Below the pieces are notes generated by a model, which had not been told where the DNA came from, searched no databases, and saw only the letters and a list, made by a program, of their open reading frames with translations. A DNA stretch of 64,000 nt from Pseudomonas californiensis (GTDB lineage: Bacteria; Pseudomonadota; Gammaproteobacteria; Pseudomonadales; Pseudomonadaceae), in the NCBI RefSeq assembly GCF_021147775.1, contig NZ_JAGTPK010000006.1:1-64000 (forward strand), in the 5' to 3' direction. A program made the position numbers and the translations under genes. This document shows, piece after piece, positions 1 through 7,683 of the stretch (positions are counted from its first letter, which is position 1; every line of letters begins with the position of its first letter).

Positions 1-79
1 GCAACGGGCCATCCATGGCCCGGTGCAGCTCAATCGGCATCCATGCCGATTGCCCCCCGGATCAGCGCCAGAACTCAGC

Positions 80-353
80 CTGCACCTTGCGTCGCGTTCG
101 GTGGTGTGGCGGCTATCGTGGCAGAAAGGCGCTGTTTGTTTTTGAACGTGCCGGGGCTGGATCGTCTGATATCGGGCTGAATATTCAACGAACCTGCCAG
201 CCCTTTCGTCAGTACGCTGACTCCCACAAGCGTGTTCCAGCAGACCTGGAATTCAAATTGAAACCGGGCTTTTGGTGGAAGCGATTTCAGCTTGAAATAA
301 AGCACTCAAGTGGGCGCGAGCCGCGCGGCGGTCCGTTTGCTCGCGAAGGCCTG
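80..353 (+). repeat. Intergenic repeat, copy 1
   Basis: This non-coding stretch shares its block order with 40183-40415. Both begin with CTGCACCTTGC, have an AGCGCT/GGGCTGG block in the middle, a CTTTCGTCAG- or CCTTCGTCAG-like block with CAGACCTGGA, and end with CTCAAGTGGG, GTCCGTTTGCTCGCGAAG or close variants. Similarity is high inside blocks and broken by small gaps between them. The open frame across it (15-458) has no usable ribosome binding site and no recognisable protein, so I regard the region as a dispersed intergenic element rather than a gene. Confidence 0.65.
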
Positions 354-401
354 CTTTGCGTGCAGTGTATGACCGGTGCACTTGAAGCCTCGACGCTTAT
401 G

Positions 402-424
402 AAAAACCCCGGCGTACCGGGGTT
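402..424 (-). terminator. Rho-independent terminator of the first TonB receptor gene
   Basis: Read on the minus strand, AACCCCGG pairs with CCGGGGTT around a four-base loop, followed by a run of T. It lies about 20 bases after the stop codon of the receptor gene at 446-2866. Confidence 0.8.
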
Positions 425-445
425 CTCGTTGCGCGAAGGTCGGGT

Positions 446-2866
446 CTACCAGTTGTAAGTCACTTTGCCGTAGTAGAACGCGCCGCTGTAGCCATACGGC
501 GAGTAGGTGCTGTAGGTGCTGTAGGTGCTGTAGGCAAGGTTGCCGCCGCTGGAGGCGAAGTCGTTGAGCTTTTCTGGGTATTTGTCGGTGACGTTATCGC
601 CGCCCAGGGTGAATACCCAGTTCTTGAGCTTGTAGTCCACAGCAAGGTCCAGCAGCCACGCGGCGCTGAATGTCTGGTCGTTGACCTTGTCGGCCTGGTA
701 GCTGGTGAACTCGCCATAACGAACCAGATTGGAGTGCAGCGCCCAATTACCGAAGGTGAAGTCGTTGCCCAAAGTGAGTTTGTGTTGCGGCGTGGTGTCG
801 CCCAGCAAGCCGATACGTTCGCGGCGGTCGACGCGGACCAGGTTCACACCCAACTGATCGAGAATGGCCGGGTTGGCTTTCACGTCGGTGACTTTGGTGT
901 GGTTATAGTTGTAGCCGACGGTGCTGTTCCAGCGCACGCCGTTATCGAACTGGTATTTATAGTTGGCGACCAGGTCGACGCCATCAGTGCTGGTGTCCGT
1001 GGCGTTGGTGAAGTAACGCGCACTGGTGTAGTTGATGTCACCCACGCCGTTGGCGCGCAGATAGTTGATGGCGGTGTTGTTGAGCACCAGGTTGGAGGAC
1101 AGCGAGATACGGTCCTGAATGTCGATGCGATACACATCGGCCGTGACCGTGAGGTTGTCCAGCGGCTGGAGCACTACCCCCAGGCTGTAGTTGCGTGACT
1201 TCTCGGCTTTCAGGTCTTCTGCGCCCAACAGTTGCGACACGTTGCTGCTGGCCGGGAAGGTACCCGCTTCCTGAATGGTGTTGCCGATCAGTTGTGACGA
1301 GGTGAAGGCAAAGTGTTGCTGAGCCAGCGACGGCGCGCGGAAACCGGTCGAGACGCTGCCACGCAAGGCCACTTGCGGGGTGAAGTCGTAACGTGCCGAA
1401 AGCGAGCCGCTGACGTTCGAGCCGAAGTCGCTGTAGTCCTCGTGACGGACAGCGGCCGAGACGCCGAGTTTTTCAGTGAGGTTGGTTTCAACGTCCAGAT
1501 ACTGCGCAAAATTGTGCCGTGAATAGCTGCCCGCATCGGCTGCACGAAATCCGCCCAGCCCGGAGCTTCCGGTCTGAAAGTAGGACTCCGCCTGCCCCGC
1601 CTCGACCTCATAGCCCTGACGCAAATACTCCGCACCAAACGCCACCGACACTGGGTAAGGCAGCCACCCTGCACTGAATTCCCGTGACAGGTCGAGGCTG
1701 AGTTGCTTCTGGTCATTCGTCAGGGTGCCGTTATCGAAAGAGCGCGGCGTGTTCAGCCCCAGCGAGGTGTTGATTGTACGGGTACGAATTTCGTAGGAGT
1801 TCTTGCCGTAATTGGCTGACAGGTCATAGCGCCAGTCATCGGCCAGCTCGCCACGCAAACCGGCCACCAGCGAAGTGTCTTCGAGGGTGCCGCGAATCAA
1901 TGGCAGGTAGCCATTGGGAAAGATCGTGGCGTTGTTGTTCGAGGCATTGCTGGGGCGGTAAAACGCTGCCGTTTCGCCACGCCGCTTGCTGTAACCACCA
2001 AAAGAATAAAACTCGGCGGCATCGCTGAAGCTGTACTCACTGTTGAACTGCAGTTTGCCTTCATCAGTGGCCGGCTCGCCCTGACGAAACACCCGTTGCC
2101 CGTAGGTCGTGGAGCCGATACTGGAGGCCCTGAAGTCGTCACCGGCGCGGTTGGTGTAGTCGTTGTTGGCACCTTCAGCAGATAGATTGAGCGTGCCGTT
2201 GTCACCCAATGCAAAACCGGTGTTGCCCGCCACTTGACGCTGAATCCCGTCACCCTTTTTGTACTGTCCGTACTTTGTGGAAATCGAGCCGCCATGGTCG
2301 GCGCTTTTCAGGATGATGTTGATCACGCCTGCGATGGCATCCGAGCCGTAACGGGCTGAAGCGCCGTCGCGCAACACTTCGATATGATCGATTGCCGACA
2401 GCGGGATCGCGTTCAGGTCAGCAGGAGCCGAGCCACGCCCTACTGCGCCGCCCAGGTTGACAAACGCCGAGGTATGGCGGCGTTTGCCGTTGACCAGCAC
2501 CAGAACCTGATCCGGTGAAAGACCGCGAAGCTGCGCAGGACGCGTCAACTCCGCGCCATCCACCAGGCTTGGCCGTGGGAAGTTGATAGAGGGAATCAGG
2601 CGGGCCAGCACCGTGCCCAGTTCACTGGAGCCGGAACTGCGCAGGCTGTCGCCGGAAATAACGTCGATGGGCGACAACGATGCACTGGCCGTGCGTTCCT
2701 GCGCCCGCGTACCCGTCACAATCACCGTGCCCAAGGTGGATGTCGACGCGCCGTTGCGTTCGTCGGCGGCTTCTTCAGCCAATACCGTTGTGCTGATACT
2801 TGCGGCGGTCAGCAAATTCGCTGAAAAAATCGCCGTAGCCAGCACATTTCGTTTAAAGCTCCCCAT
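446..2866 (-). CDS. TonB-dependent outer-membrane receptor
   Basis: This is an 806-residue outer-membrane active transporter, a typical length for the family. A signal peptide ends near residue 30 (VLA/EE). A TonB-box-like TLGTVIVTG follows near residue 45. The plug domain shows VLVLVNGKRRH (about 123-133) and the conserved IEVLRDGASARYGSDAIAG block (about 160-180). The rest is a beta-barrel ending in an aromatic residue (VTYNW), as outer-membrane proteins need for assembly. It lies downstream of tonB-exbB-exbD on the same strand but is separated by a terminator and 280 bases, so it is probably transcribed alone. The ligand is not evident: no sigma/FecR pair is adjacent and no siderophore genes are near. 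A short Thr-Tyr-Ser repeat lies close to the C terminus. Confidence 0.92.
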   Translation of the reverse strand: MGSFKRNVLATAIFSANLLTAASISTTVLAEEAADERNGASTSTLGTVIVTGTRAQERTASASLSPIDVISGDSLRSSGSSELGTVLARLIPSINFPRPSLVDGAELTRPAQLRGLSPDQVLVLVNGKRRHTSAFVNLGGAVGRGSAPADLNAIPLSAIDHIEVLRDGASARYGSDAIAGVINIILKSADHGGSISTKYGQYKKGDGIQRQVAGNTGFALGDNGTLNLSAEGANNDYTNRAGDDFRASSIGSTTYGQRVFRQGEPATDEGKLQFNSEYSFSDAAEFYSFGGYSKRRGETAAFYRPSNASNNNATIFPNGYLPLIRGTLEDTSLVAGLRGELADDWRYDLSANYGKNSYEIRTRTINTSLGLNTPRSFDNGTLTNDQKQLSLDLSREFSAGWLPYPVSVAFGAEYLRQGYEVEAGQAESYFQTGSSGLGGFRAADAGSYSRHNFAQYLDVETNLTEKLGVSAAVRHEDYSDFGSNVSGSLSARYDFTPQVALRGSVSTGFRAPSLAQQHFAFTSSQLIGNTIQEAGTFPASSNVSQLLGAEDLKAEKSRNYSLGVVLQPLDNLTVTADVYRIDIQDRISLSSNLVLNNTAINYLRANGVGDINYTSARYFTNATDTSTDGVDLVANYKYQFDNGVRWNSTVGYNYNHTKVTDVKANPAILDQLGVNLVRVDRRERIGLLGDTTPQHKLTLGNDFTFGNWALHSNLVRYGEFTSYQADKVNDQTFSAAWLLDLAVDYKLKNWVFTLGGDNVTDKYPEKLNDFASSGGNLAYSTYSTYSTYSPYGYSGAFYYGKVTYNW
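503..538 (-). repeat. 9-bp tandem repeat within the receptor gene
   Basis: The unit GTAGGTGCT occurs three times in a row, followed by a partial copy. It encodes a repeated Ser-Thr-Tyr near the receptor's C terminus. The unit is a multiple of three, so copy-number change would alter protein length without shifting the frame. Confidence 0.8.
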
Positions 2867-3079
2867 ACCGCTACCCCTTGAAATCCATGGCCCGGAACAT
2901 CGTGTTCCGGTTGAAACGAGCGATCCGTGCGGCAGACGGTGGCGATCATTAACGTTCTTTTTGAGTGTTCCGGTGGTCCGATTCTTTATATCTTAAAGCC
3001 AGCTTATGATTATTTTTAAATACCATTAAGACATAAGCAGCTGTCTTTCTGTACGTTGAAAAAAAGTTGGAAATCAGAC

Positions 3080-3114
3080 AAAAAAAGGGCCGTACCTGCC
3101 TAAGGATACGGCCC
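3080..3114 (-). terminator. Terminator after exbD
   Basis: GGGCCGTA (3087-3094) pairs with TACGGCCC (3107-3114). On the minus strand the hairpin is followed by seven T. It lies about 30 bases past the exbD stop and separates the tonB operon from the receptor gene downstream. Confidence 0.85.
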
Positions 3115-3147
3115 GAAAACTTGAATTCGAGGGTAACGGCGTGGCTG

Positions 3148-3549
3148 CTATTTGGCGGTAATCACCGACAATTTGGTGATGCCAGCCCGTTCAATGGATG
3201 CCATCGCCCGGGCTACCTCGCCATAGTTGACGCCATTGTCCGCTTGCAACTGCACGCGCACATCAGGGGCCTTGTCCTTGGCAGCCTTGAGGTTGGTCTC
3301 CAGCAGGTCCGGCTGAATTTCATCCTTGTTGATGAACAGCTTGCCCTGCCCGTCGATGCTCACCACCAGCGGGTCTTTCTGCTCCACAGGCGCAACCGAC
3401 TCGGTCTTGGGCAGGTTGATCGGGATCGAATTGGTCAGCAACGGCGCGGTGACAATGAACACCACCAGCAGCACCAGCATCACGTCCACCAGCGACGTGA
3501 CGTTGATTTCACTCAGCACTTCATCGCTGTCTTGAGTAGAGAACGCCAT
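3148..3549 (-). CDS. exbD: ExbD-like biopolymer transport protein
   Basis: At 133 residues this has the usual ExbD length. ExbD works with ExbB in the inner membrane to harvest proton-motive force and drive TonB. It has a short cytoplasmic N terminus rich in acidic residues, then one transmembrane helix at about 21-42 (VTSLVDVMLVLLVVFIVTAP). The Asp in that helix is the conserved proton-path residue. The periplasmic part ends in the family's typical region (YGEVARAMASIERAG). It starts one base after exbB, so the two are translationally linked in a tonB-exbB-exbD operon. A TolR role is less likely given the adjacent tonB. Confidence 0.93.
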   Translation of the reverse strand: MAFSTQDSDEVLSEINVTSLVDVMLVLLVVFIVTAPLLTNSIPINLPKTESVAPVEQKDPLVVSIDGQGKLFINKDEIQPDLLETNLKAAKDKAPDVRVQLQADNGVNYGEVARAMASIERAGITKLSVITAK

Positions 3550-3550
3550 A

Positions 3551-4273
3551 TCAGGACGCCTCCTTCACTTTCTGGCCGGCCGTTGCAGCGCCGCCCTTCA
3601 GCACCGGGTGCAGCAGAACGCGGAACGCGCTCTTCTGCGCCAGGCTGTAGAAGTCATGCGCGAAGTCGTCGAGATCGGCAGCGGTCAGCTTCAGGCGACG
3701 CAGAAAATAGTTGTAAACCAGCACCGCAGGCACTGCGACAGCGATACCGACACCGGTGGCGACCAGCGCTGCGCCAATCGGACCTGCAACCGTTTCGAGG
3801 CTGGCGGAGCCGGCGGCACTGATACCCTTGAGTGCCGACATGATGCCCCAGACCGTGCCGAACAAGCCGATAAAGGGCGAGGTGCTTCCAATGCTGGCGA
3901 GAATTGCCAAACCGGTTTCCAGCGAACGACGCTCACGGACGATCTGCTGACGCAAGGCGCGCTCCAGACGATCCTGGTGGTTGATCGACTGGCTCAGATC
4001 GTTGGCCTGAGCGCCATCCGGCACTTGAATTGCGGCATAACCGGCCAGCGCGACACGGGCAGCAGCACCCGGCTGTTCCTGGGCGAGCTGCGCAGCCGAA
4101 TCGAGACTCGACGCCGCCCAGAATTGTTTGTGAAACTTGCGATCCTGAGCCTTCAGACGGCCAAACTGTAAGCCCTTCAACAGAGCAAGCCCCCAGGTGG
4201 CGACGGAAAAAATGACCAGCAGCCAGATGACCGCGTGTTCGATGGATTCAAAAGGCGAAGCAAGTAGGTTCAT
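3551..4273 (-). CDS. exbB: ExbB-like MotA/TolQ/ExbB proton channel protein
   Basis: This is the inner-membrane channel partner of ExbD and TonB, about 240 residues. I start it at the second methionine of the frame (MNLLASPFES), since this gives a normal N terminus before the first helix (about 13-33). The hallmark MotA/TolQ/ExbB core follows: LASIGSTSPFIGLFGTVWGI, then a third helix rich in Ala, Gly and Val (IGAALVATGVGIAVAVPAVL). It lies between tonB and exbD on the same strand, 84 bases after tonB. Confidence 0.93.
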   Translation of the reverse strand: MNLLASPFESIEHAVIWLLVIFSVATWGLALLKGLQFGRLKAQDRKFHKQFWAASSLDSAAQLAQEQPGAAARVALAGYAAIQVPDGAQANDLSQSINHQDRLERALRQQIVRERRSLETGLAILASIGSTSPFIGLFGTVWGIMSALKGISAAGSASLETVAGPIGAALVATGVGIAVAVPAVLVYNYFLRRLKLTAADLDDFAHDFYSLAQKSAFRVLLHPVLKGGAATAGQKVKEAS

Positions 4274-4357
4274 GGCACGGCTCTCTCTGAACAAGGCATG
4301 GGGTGTCGCGATGCGCCTTTGATTCAGGTAGCTCGCAAGGTCAATCGAATGCGTGGG

Positions 4358-5191
4358 TTATTTGATCTTGAAGTCGATGGGTACGCTGACCCAGCCGTCC
4401 TGGGCGACATCACCCTGTTTGGCCGGGACGAAGCTCCAGCGCTTCACCGCTGCCAGTGCCGCGTCGTCGAGCTGATCGCGGCCACTGCTTTTCTGAATCT
4501 GGATCTCGCCGGGCTTGCCGCTGGCCAGAACATGCACCCGCAACAGCACAGTCCCTTCCCAGCCACGGCGCATCGCCAGTGACGGGTACTCCGGAGCCGG
4601 ATTACGCAAATAACCGGCGCTGGCCGAAGCCGGTGTGACTGGCTTTGGTGCGGGAGGCGCGGGAGGCGCGGGAGGCGCCGGGGCAGCAACCGGTGGCGCA
4701 GGCACAGGCTGTACTGGTGGTTGCTCAACCGGTTTGGCCACGGGCTTGACGACCGGTTTCGGTGGCTGCGGCCTGGGCTTGGGCACCGGCTTGGGCGGCG
4801 GTGGTTTGACCGCCAGCTCATCCTCGACAGGCGGTGGAGGTTCGACGACAGGCTGCACGACGGGCTCGGGCGGCGGCGGCGGTGGTGTTTCCACCACCGG
4901 CGGCGCGGGTTGAGAAAATTCGATGGTCATCGGCGGAATTTCCGGTGGTACTACCGGCAACACGGGTGTCGGATTCTGGCTGAGCCAGTAGATCACCGCG
5001 CCATGCAGTACCAGCGCCAGCGCGCCAAGCAGAATGGCTTCGCGACGACCCAGTATCGGCTTGGGGGTGCTTTGCAGTCGTGATAACGCCAAGGGCCCAC
5101 GGAAAGGACGCCCCAGATCGACCAGGTCGCCGCTCGGCGTCTGGTGCCAGAGCACGTCATGTGCGCTGGCAGCGGTCTGGACATTGCCCAT
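4358..5191 (-). CDS. tonB: TonB energy transducer
   Basis: TonB carries energy from ExbB/ExbD to outer-membrane receptors. The 277-residue protein has a long cytoplasmic leader of about 50 residues, a single transmembrane anchor at about 52-71, and a very long Pro-rich periplasmic spacer (about 75-190) with runs of Pro and repeated Lys-Pro and Glu-Pro. The C-terminal domain (about 193-277) has the TonB signature YPSLAMRRGWEGTVLLRV and ends in VSVPIDFKIK. It is the first gene of tonB-exbB-exbD. The cytoplasmic leader before the anchor is longer than in E. coli TonB, as is common in pseudomonads. Confidence 0.95.
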   Translation of the reverse strand: MGNVQTAASAHDVLWHQTPSGDLVDLGRPFRGPLALSRLQSTPKPILGRREAILLGALALVLHGAVIYWLSQNPTPVLPVVPPEIPPMTIEFSQPAPPVVETPPPPPPEPVVQPVVEPPPPVEDELAVKPPPPKPVPKPRPQPPKPVVKPVAKPVEQPPVQPVPAPPVAAPAPPAPPAPPAPKPVTPASASAGYLRNPAPEYPSLAMRRGWEGTVLLRVHVLASGKPGEIQIQKSSGRDQLDDAALAAVKRWSFVPAKQGDVAQDGWVSVPIDFKIK

Positions 5192-5421
5192 TGATACACT
5201 CCTGTATTTTCATGATAAAAATCCAGGTTATGTTGGTATCAGTCACCTTCTCGCTTTGGAAGCGCGAAGCAATCATCGCCGAACGGCCTTGTTCCGGAAA
5301 AGAATATTTGGTTCGCTATTTATGCACTTAAAGAATATGCGAAATTGACGAGGTATCGTCGGGAGGTGATCAAGAAGCCCGACGTAGACGGCGCGAACCC
5401 ACCAGGTTTGGCTGCCGACCG

Positions 5422-5607
5422 CTATCGCTCACGACGTGATCGGGACCAGTCACGGACCGGCAACGCAGCGGCGTAGGCCATGGCTTCCTGGCGGGTGGTG
5501 AACGAGGCGAGTCGATCCTTGGGTGTACAGACAAGCCAGGGCCCGCTGTTCACGCATATCAGCTGGTAACCGTTGATCTGGGTTTTGGAAAGCATGGGAG
5601 CACTCAT
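5422..5607 (-). CDS. Small hypothetical protein, 61 residues
   Basis: It starts at MSAPMLSKTQ behind a strong GGAGG site eight bases upstream, which supports it as a real gene. The protein is basic with an Arg-rich tail and has no signal peptide or membrane helix. The pattern of short strands followed by FTTRQEAMAYAAAL resembles small proteins with a strand-helix fold seen across pseudomonads, but I cannot assign a function. It stands alone between tonB and the copper genes. Confidence 0.6.
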   Translation of the reverse strand: MSAPMLSKTQINGYQLICVNSGPWLVCTPKDRLASFTTRQEAMAYAAALPVRDWSRSRRER

Positions 5608-5712
5608 GATTACCTCCAGGACAGAGACAATGAACAGGGTTGTGCCTCACCAAGCTTACACCCGCGAGAACAGGCTGTGAGGGCCGCTCGGCGACCAGCA
5701 CAGCCTTGCCGA

Positions 5713-6216
5713 TCAGTGACCGCTGTGTTCGCCGTGCCCGTGGTGCGCATCGCCACCGTTTTCATCGGCGGTGAGCGATCTGGCGACCGCCATGACGTTG
5801 ATGGATTCCTTCACGCCCTTCCCGTTTTCAACGGTCAGGGTCAGCGGCACCTGATCACCCTCTTTGACCTGAGCCACCAGGCCGATGAACATCACATGGT
5901 AACCATTGGAATCAAAGACCACTGGCTTGCCGGCCGGCAGCTCGACAGACGTCACCTGCTGCATGCTCATGACATCATTTTTCATGCTCGACTGATGAAT
6001 CTGCACCGTCTTGGCGACCGGCGAAGCGACGTCCACCAGCGTGCTGTCGGTGGTCGAAGTGACGCGCATGAACGCGCCGGTCGCGGGCTGACCCGGTACG
6101 GTGGCGCGCACCCAGGCATCGTCAACCTGGATCTGGGCTTGAACCTGAGCGCTCAACGCCAGCAACGAAACTGCCAGCATTACGGATTTCGCAGCGTTAC
6201 GAGTAAAAGCATTCAT
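5713..6216 (-). CDS. PCu(A)C-type periplasmic copper chaperone
   Basis: This DUF461 protein carries Cu(I) in the periplasm, classically to the CuA site of cytochrome oxidase. The start chosen is MNAFTRNAAK, which gives a clean signal peptide ending near VQAQ. The start overlaps the SCO1 stop as TGATG. The copper motif H(M)-X10-M-X21-H-X-M is recognisable: an IHQSSM...MSM segment, then NGYHVMF. The C terminus is His-rich (DAHHGHGEHSGH), likely an extra metal-binding tail. With the SCO1 protein upstream it forms a copper-delivery pair. Confidence 0.9.
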   Translation of the reverse strand: MNAFTRNAAKSVMLAVSLLALSAQVQAQIQVDDAWVRATVPGQPATGAFMRVTSTTDSTLVDVASPVAKTVQIHQSSMKNDVMSMQQVTSVELPAGKPVVFDSNGYHVMFIGLVAQVKEGDQVPLTLTVENGKGVKESINVMAVARSLTADENGGDAHHGHGEHSGH

Positions 6217-6821
6217 CAACAGACTTCCATTAAGGTGAGCAGATCTTCGGTGCATTGTTGAGCGGTCAGCTTGTGCGACAGCCCGAGGCGCAACACGCCA
6301 CGCGTGTCGTACACATAGCTGGTGGCCGTGTGCGAGATGGTGTAGGTGTCGCCCAGCGGCACTTTCTCGAAAAACACACCGAACTCTTTGGCGGTAGCGG
6401 CCGTTTCTTCAAGCGTGCCGGACAGAGCGACGAACGTGGGGTCGAACGCTTTCACGTAGGCATCGATCACTTCCGGCGTGTCGCGCTCAGGGTCGAGGGT
6501 GATGAACACCACCTGAAACGACTTGCCCTCCTCACCCATCAACTTGCGAATCTGTGCAGCGCGTGCCAGCGCCGTGGGGCAGACCGCCGGGCACTGGGTG
6601 AAGCCGAAGAAGATCATCGGCATCAAGCCGCGAAAGCTGGAAAGCGTCTTGATGTTGCCTTGAGGATCCTTGAGCTTGAAATTACGGCCCACGATCTCGT
6701 TACTCATGTCCTTGCCGTGCTTGAACGGCAAGGCATTGGAGTTCCCGCAGCCGGTGAGCAGGCCAAGACTCAGCAACGAAAGACCGGCGACCACTTCGCG
6801 CCGGGTCATAGTGTGTGTCAT
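6216..6821 (-). CDS. SCO1/SenC family copper lipoprotein
   Basis: This 201-residue membrane-anchored thioredoxin-fold protein binds copper and helps assemble the CuA centre of cytochrome c oxidase. A signal with lipobox LLTGC gives a lipidated Cys near residue 25. The metal-binding CPAVC (CxxxC) follows FFGFTQ, and the conserved His lies in ISHTATSYVYD. It overlaps the PCu(A)C gene by one base and lies downstream of the DUF2946 gene, giving a three-gene copper operon. No odd residues were seen. Confidence 0.92.
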   Translation of the reverse strand: MTHTMTRREVVAGLSLLSLGLLTGCGNSNALPFKHGKDMSNEIVGRNFKLKDPQGNIKTLSSFRGLMPMIFFGFTQCPAVCPTALARAAQIRKLMGEEGKSFQVVFITLDPERDTPEVIDAYVKAFDPTFVALSGTLEETAATAKEFGVFFEKVPLGDTYTISHTATSYVYDTRGVLRLGLSHKLTAQQCTEDLLTLMEVC

Positions 6822-6948
6822 GTATTACGTCCTTTGAAGGATAAGGCGCTACCGCTTGCGTTGAACGCAGCAGCGGCCTTCGTAAACAGGCAAGGCAGGC
6901 AACGTATCGCTGAAACCCGGCCGTGATTGATGAGCACTCGCGCGGAGT

Positions 6949-7341
6949 TCAAGGTGCCTGGGCAATGCATCCGGGAGAAGCATGTCGTGTGGGGTTGCGC
7001 CACAGCACCAAGGGCGCACGCGCCGTGACGTCGCGACTGCTCGACAGCCAGCCAAGCGCTATGAAAAACACCAGCGCGACGGTCATTTTGCCGGCGAAGG
7101 CACAGTCGAACATGGCCAACTGCATGATACGGCCGTGATCGCCCTTACCCGCGTCACTCATCTGATGAGAGTTACCGGCAACGTCACCACAGACATCATC
7201 TATCGCCACGACAGGGCCTGAAACACCGGAAAATGCGTTGAGCACCTGGCCGTGGCCGAGACCGCATACCACGCCGTTGAACAGGACGAAGGCAAACAGC
7301 ATCCAGGCGATAGATGAGCGGTGAGTGCGGGCGAAATTCAT
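6949..7341 (-). CDS. DUF2946-family membrane protein, copper-associated
   Basis: This is a protein of about 130 residues with an N-terminal hydrophobic segment (about 11-28), then CGLGHGQ, a motif typical of DUF2946. A second hydrophobic helix lies at about 85-100 (MTVALVFFIALGW), and the tail is basic. The family is found next to copper chaperones and receptors in pseudomonads; its biochemical role is unknown to me. I start at MNFARTHRSS because the earlier in-frame start is a TTG. The ribosome binding site is weak. It lies 127 bases upstream of the SCO1 gene on the same strand. Confidence 0.75.
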   Translation of the reverse strand: MNFARTHRSSIAWMLFAFVLFNGVVCGLGHGQVLNAFSGVSGPVVAIDDVCGDVAGNSHQMSDAGKGDHGRIMQLAMFDCAFAGKMTVALVFFIALGWLSSSRDVTARAPLVLWRNPTRHASPGCIAQAP

Positions 7342-7499
7342 GGCCGTCAATCTACCACTCCGGACGAACCGGGAACACCGCGAATCCTGTTACAAAAACC
7401 CCGCCGACGCCGTAATGCGGGCTTTCAGGGGACACGCAGGGGTGCGACATAACGGCACAGGTATGAGGCCTGGCGGCGATTCAAGCATTCCAGACAGAT

Positions 7500-7570
7500 C
7501 CAACCTATGCATTACATGCGTATTATTTATTATTATAATAAAATACATTCTTAATATTAATAATTAGCTT
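7500..7570. promoter_or_regulatory. AT-rich control region ahead of the second TonB receptor
   Basis: The 342-base gap between the DUF2946 gene and the receptor at 7684 contains a strikingly AT-rich stretch. It includes the perfect 12-base palindrome TTATTATAATAA (7530-7541). This may contain a promoter or a repressor site such as Fur, but it does not match the Fur 19-mer well, so no regulator is assigned. Confidence 0.4.
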
Positions 7571-7683
7571 ATAGCCAAACAGCCTTTCACAACGCTTTTT
7601 CATAACCCTATAGTCGCCTGCAGACCGACCCAGCCCACGGAGGTACCCGCTTCTTTTCGATATTCAGACAGGATCACAAAGCA

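Noticed and set aside
15..458. 147-codon open frame at the left edge
   Set aside because: It coincides with the dispersed intergenic repeat and the terminator of the TonB receptor gene, and has no ribosome site.
4635..4913. Gly-rich 92-codon frame opposite tonB
   Set aside because: It is the complement of the Pro-rich spacer of TonB; the Gly runs mirror Pro codons.
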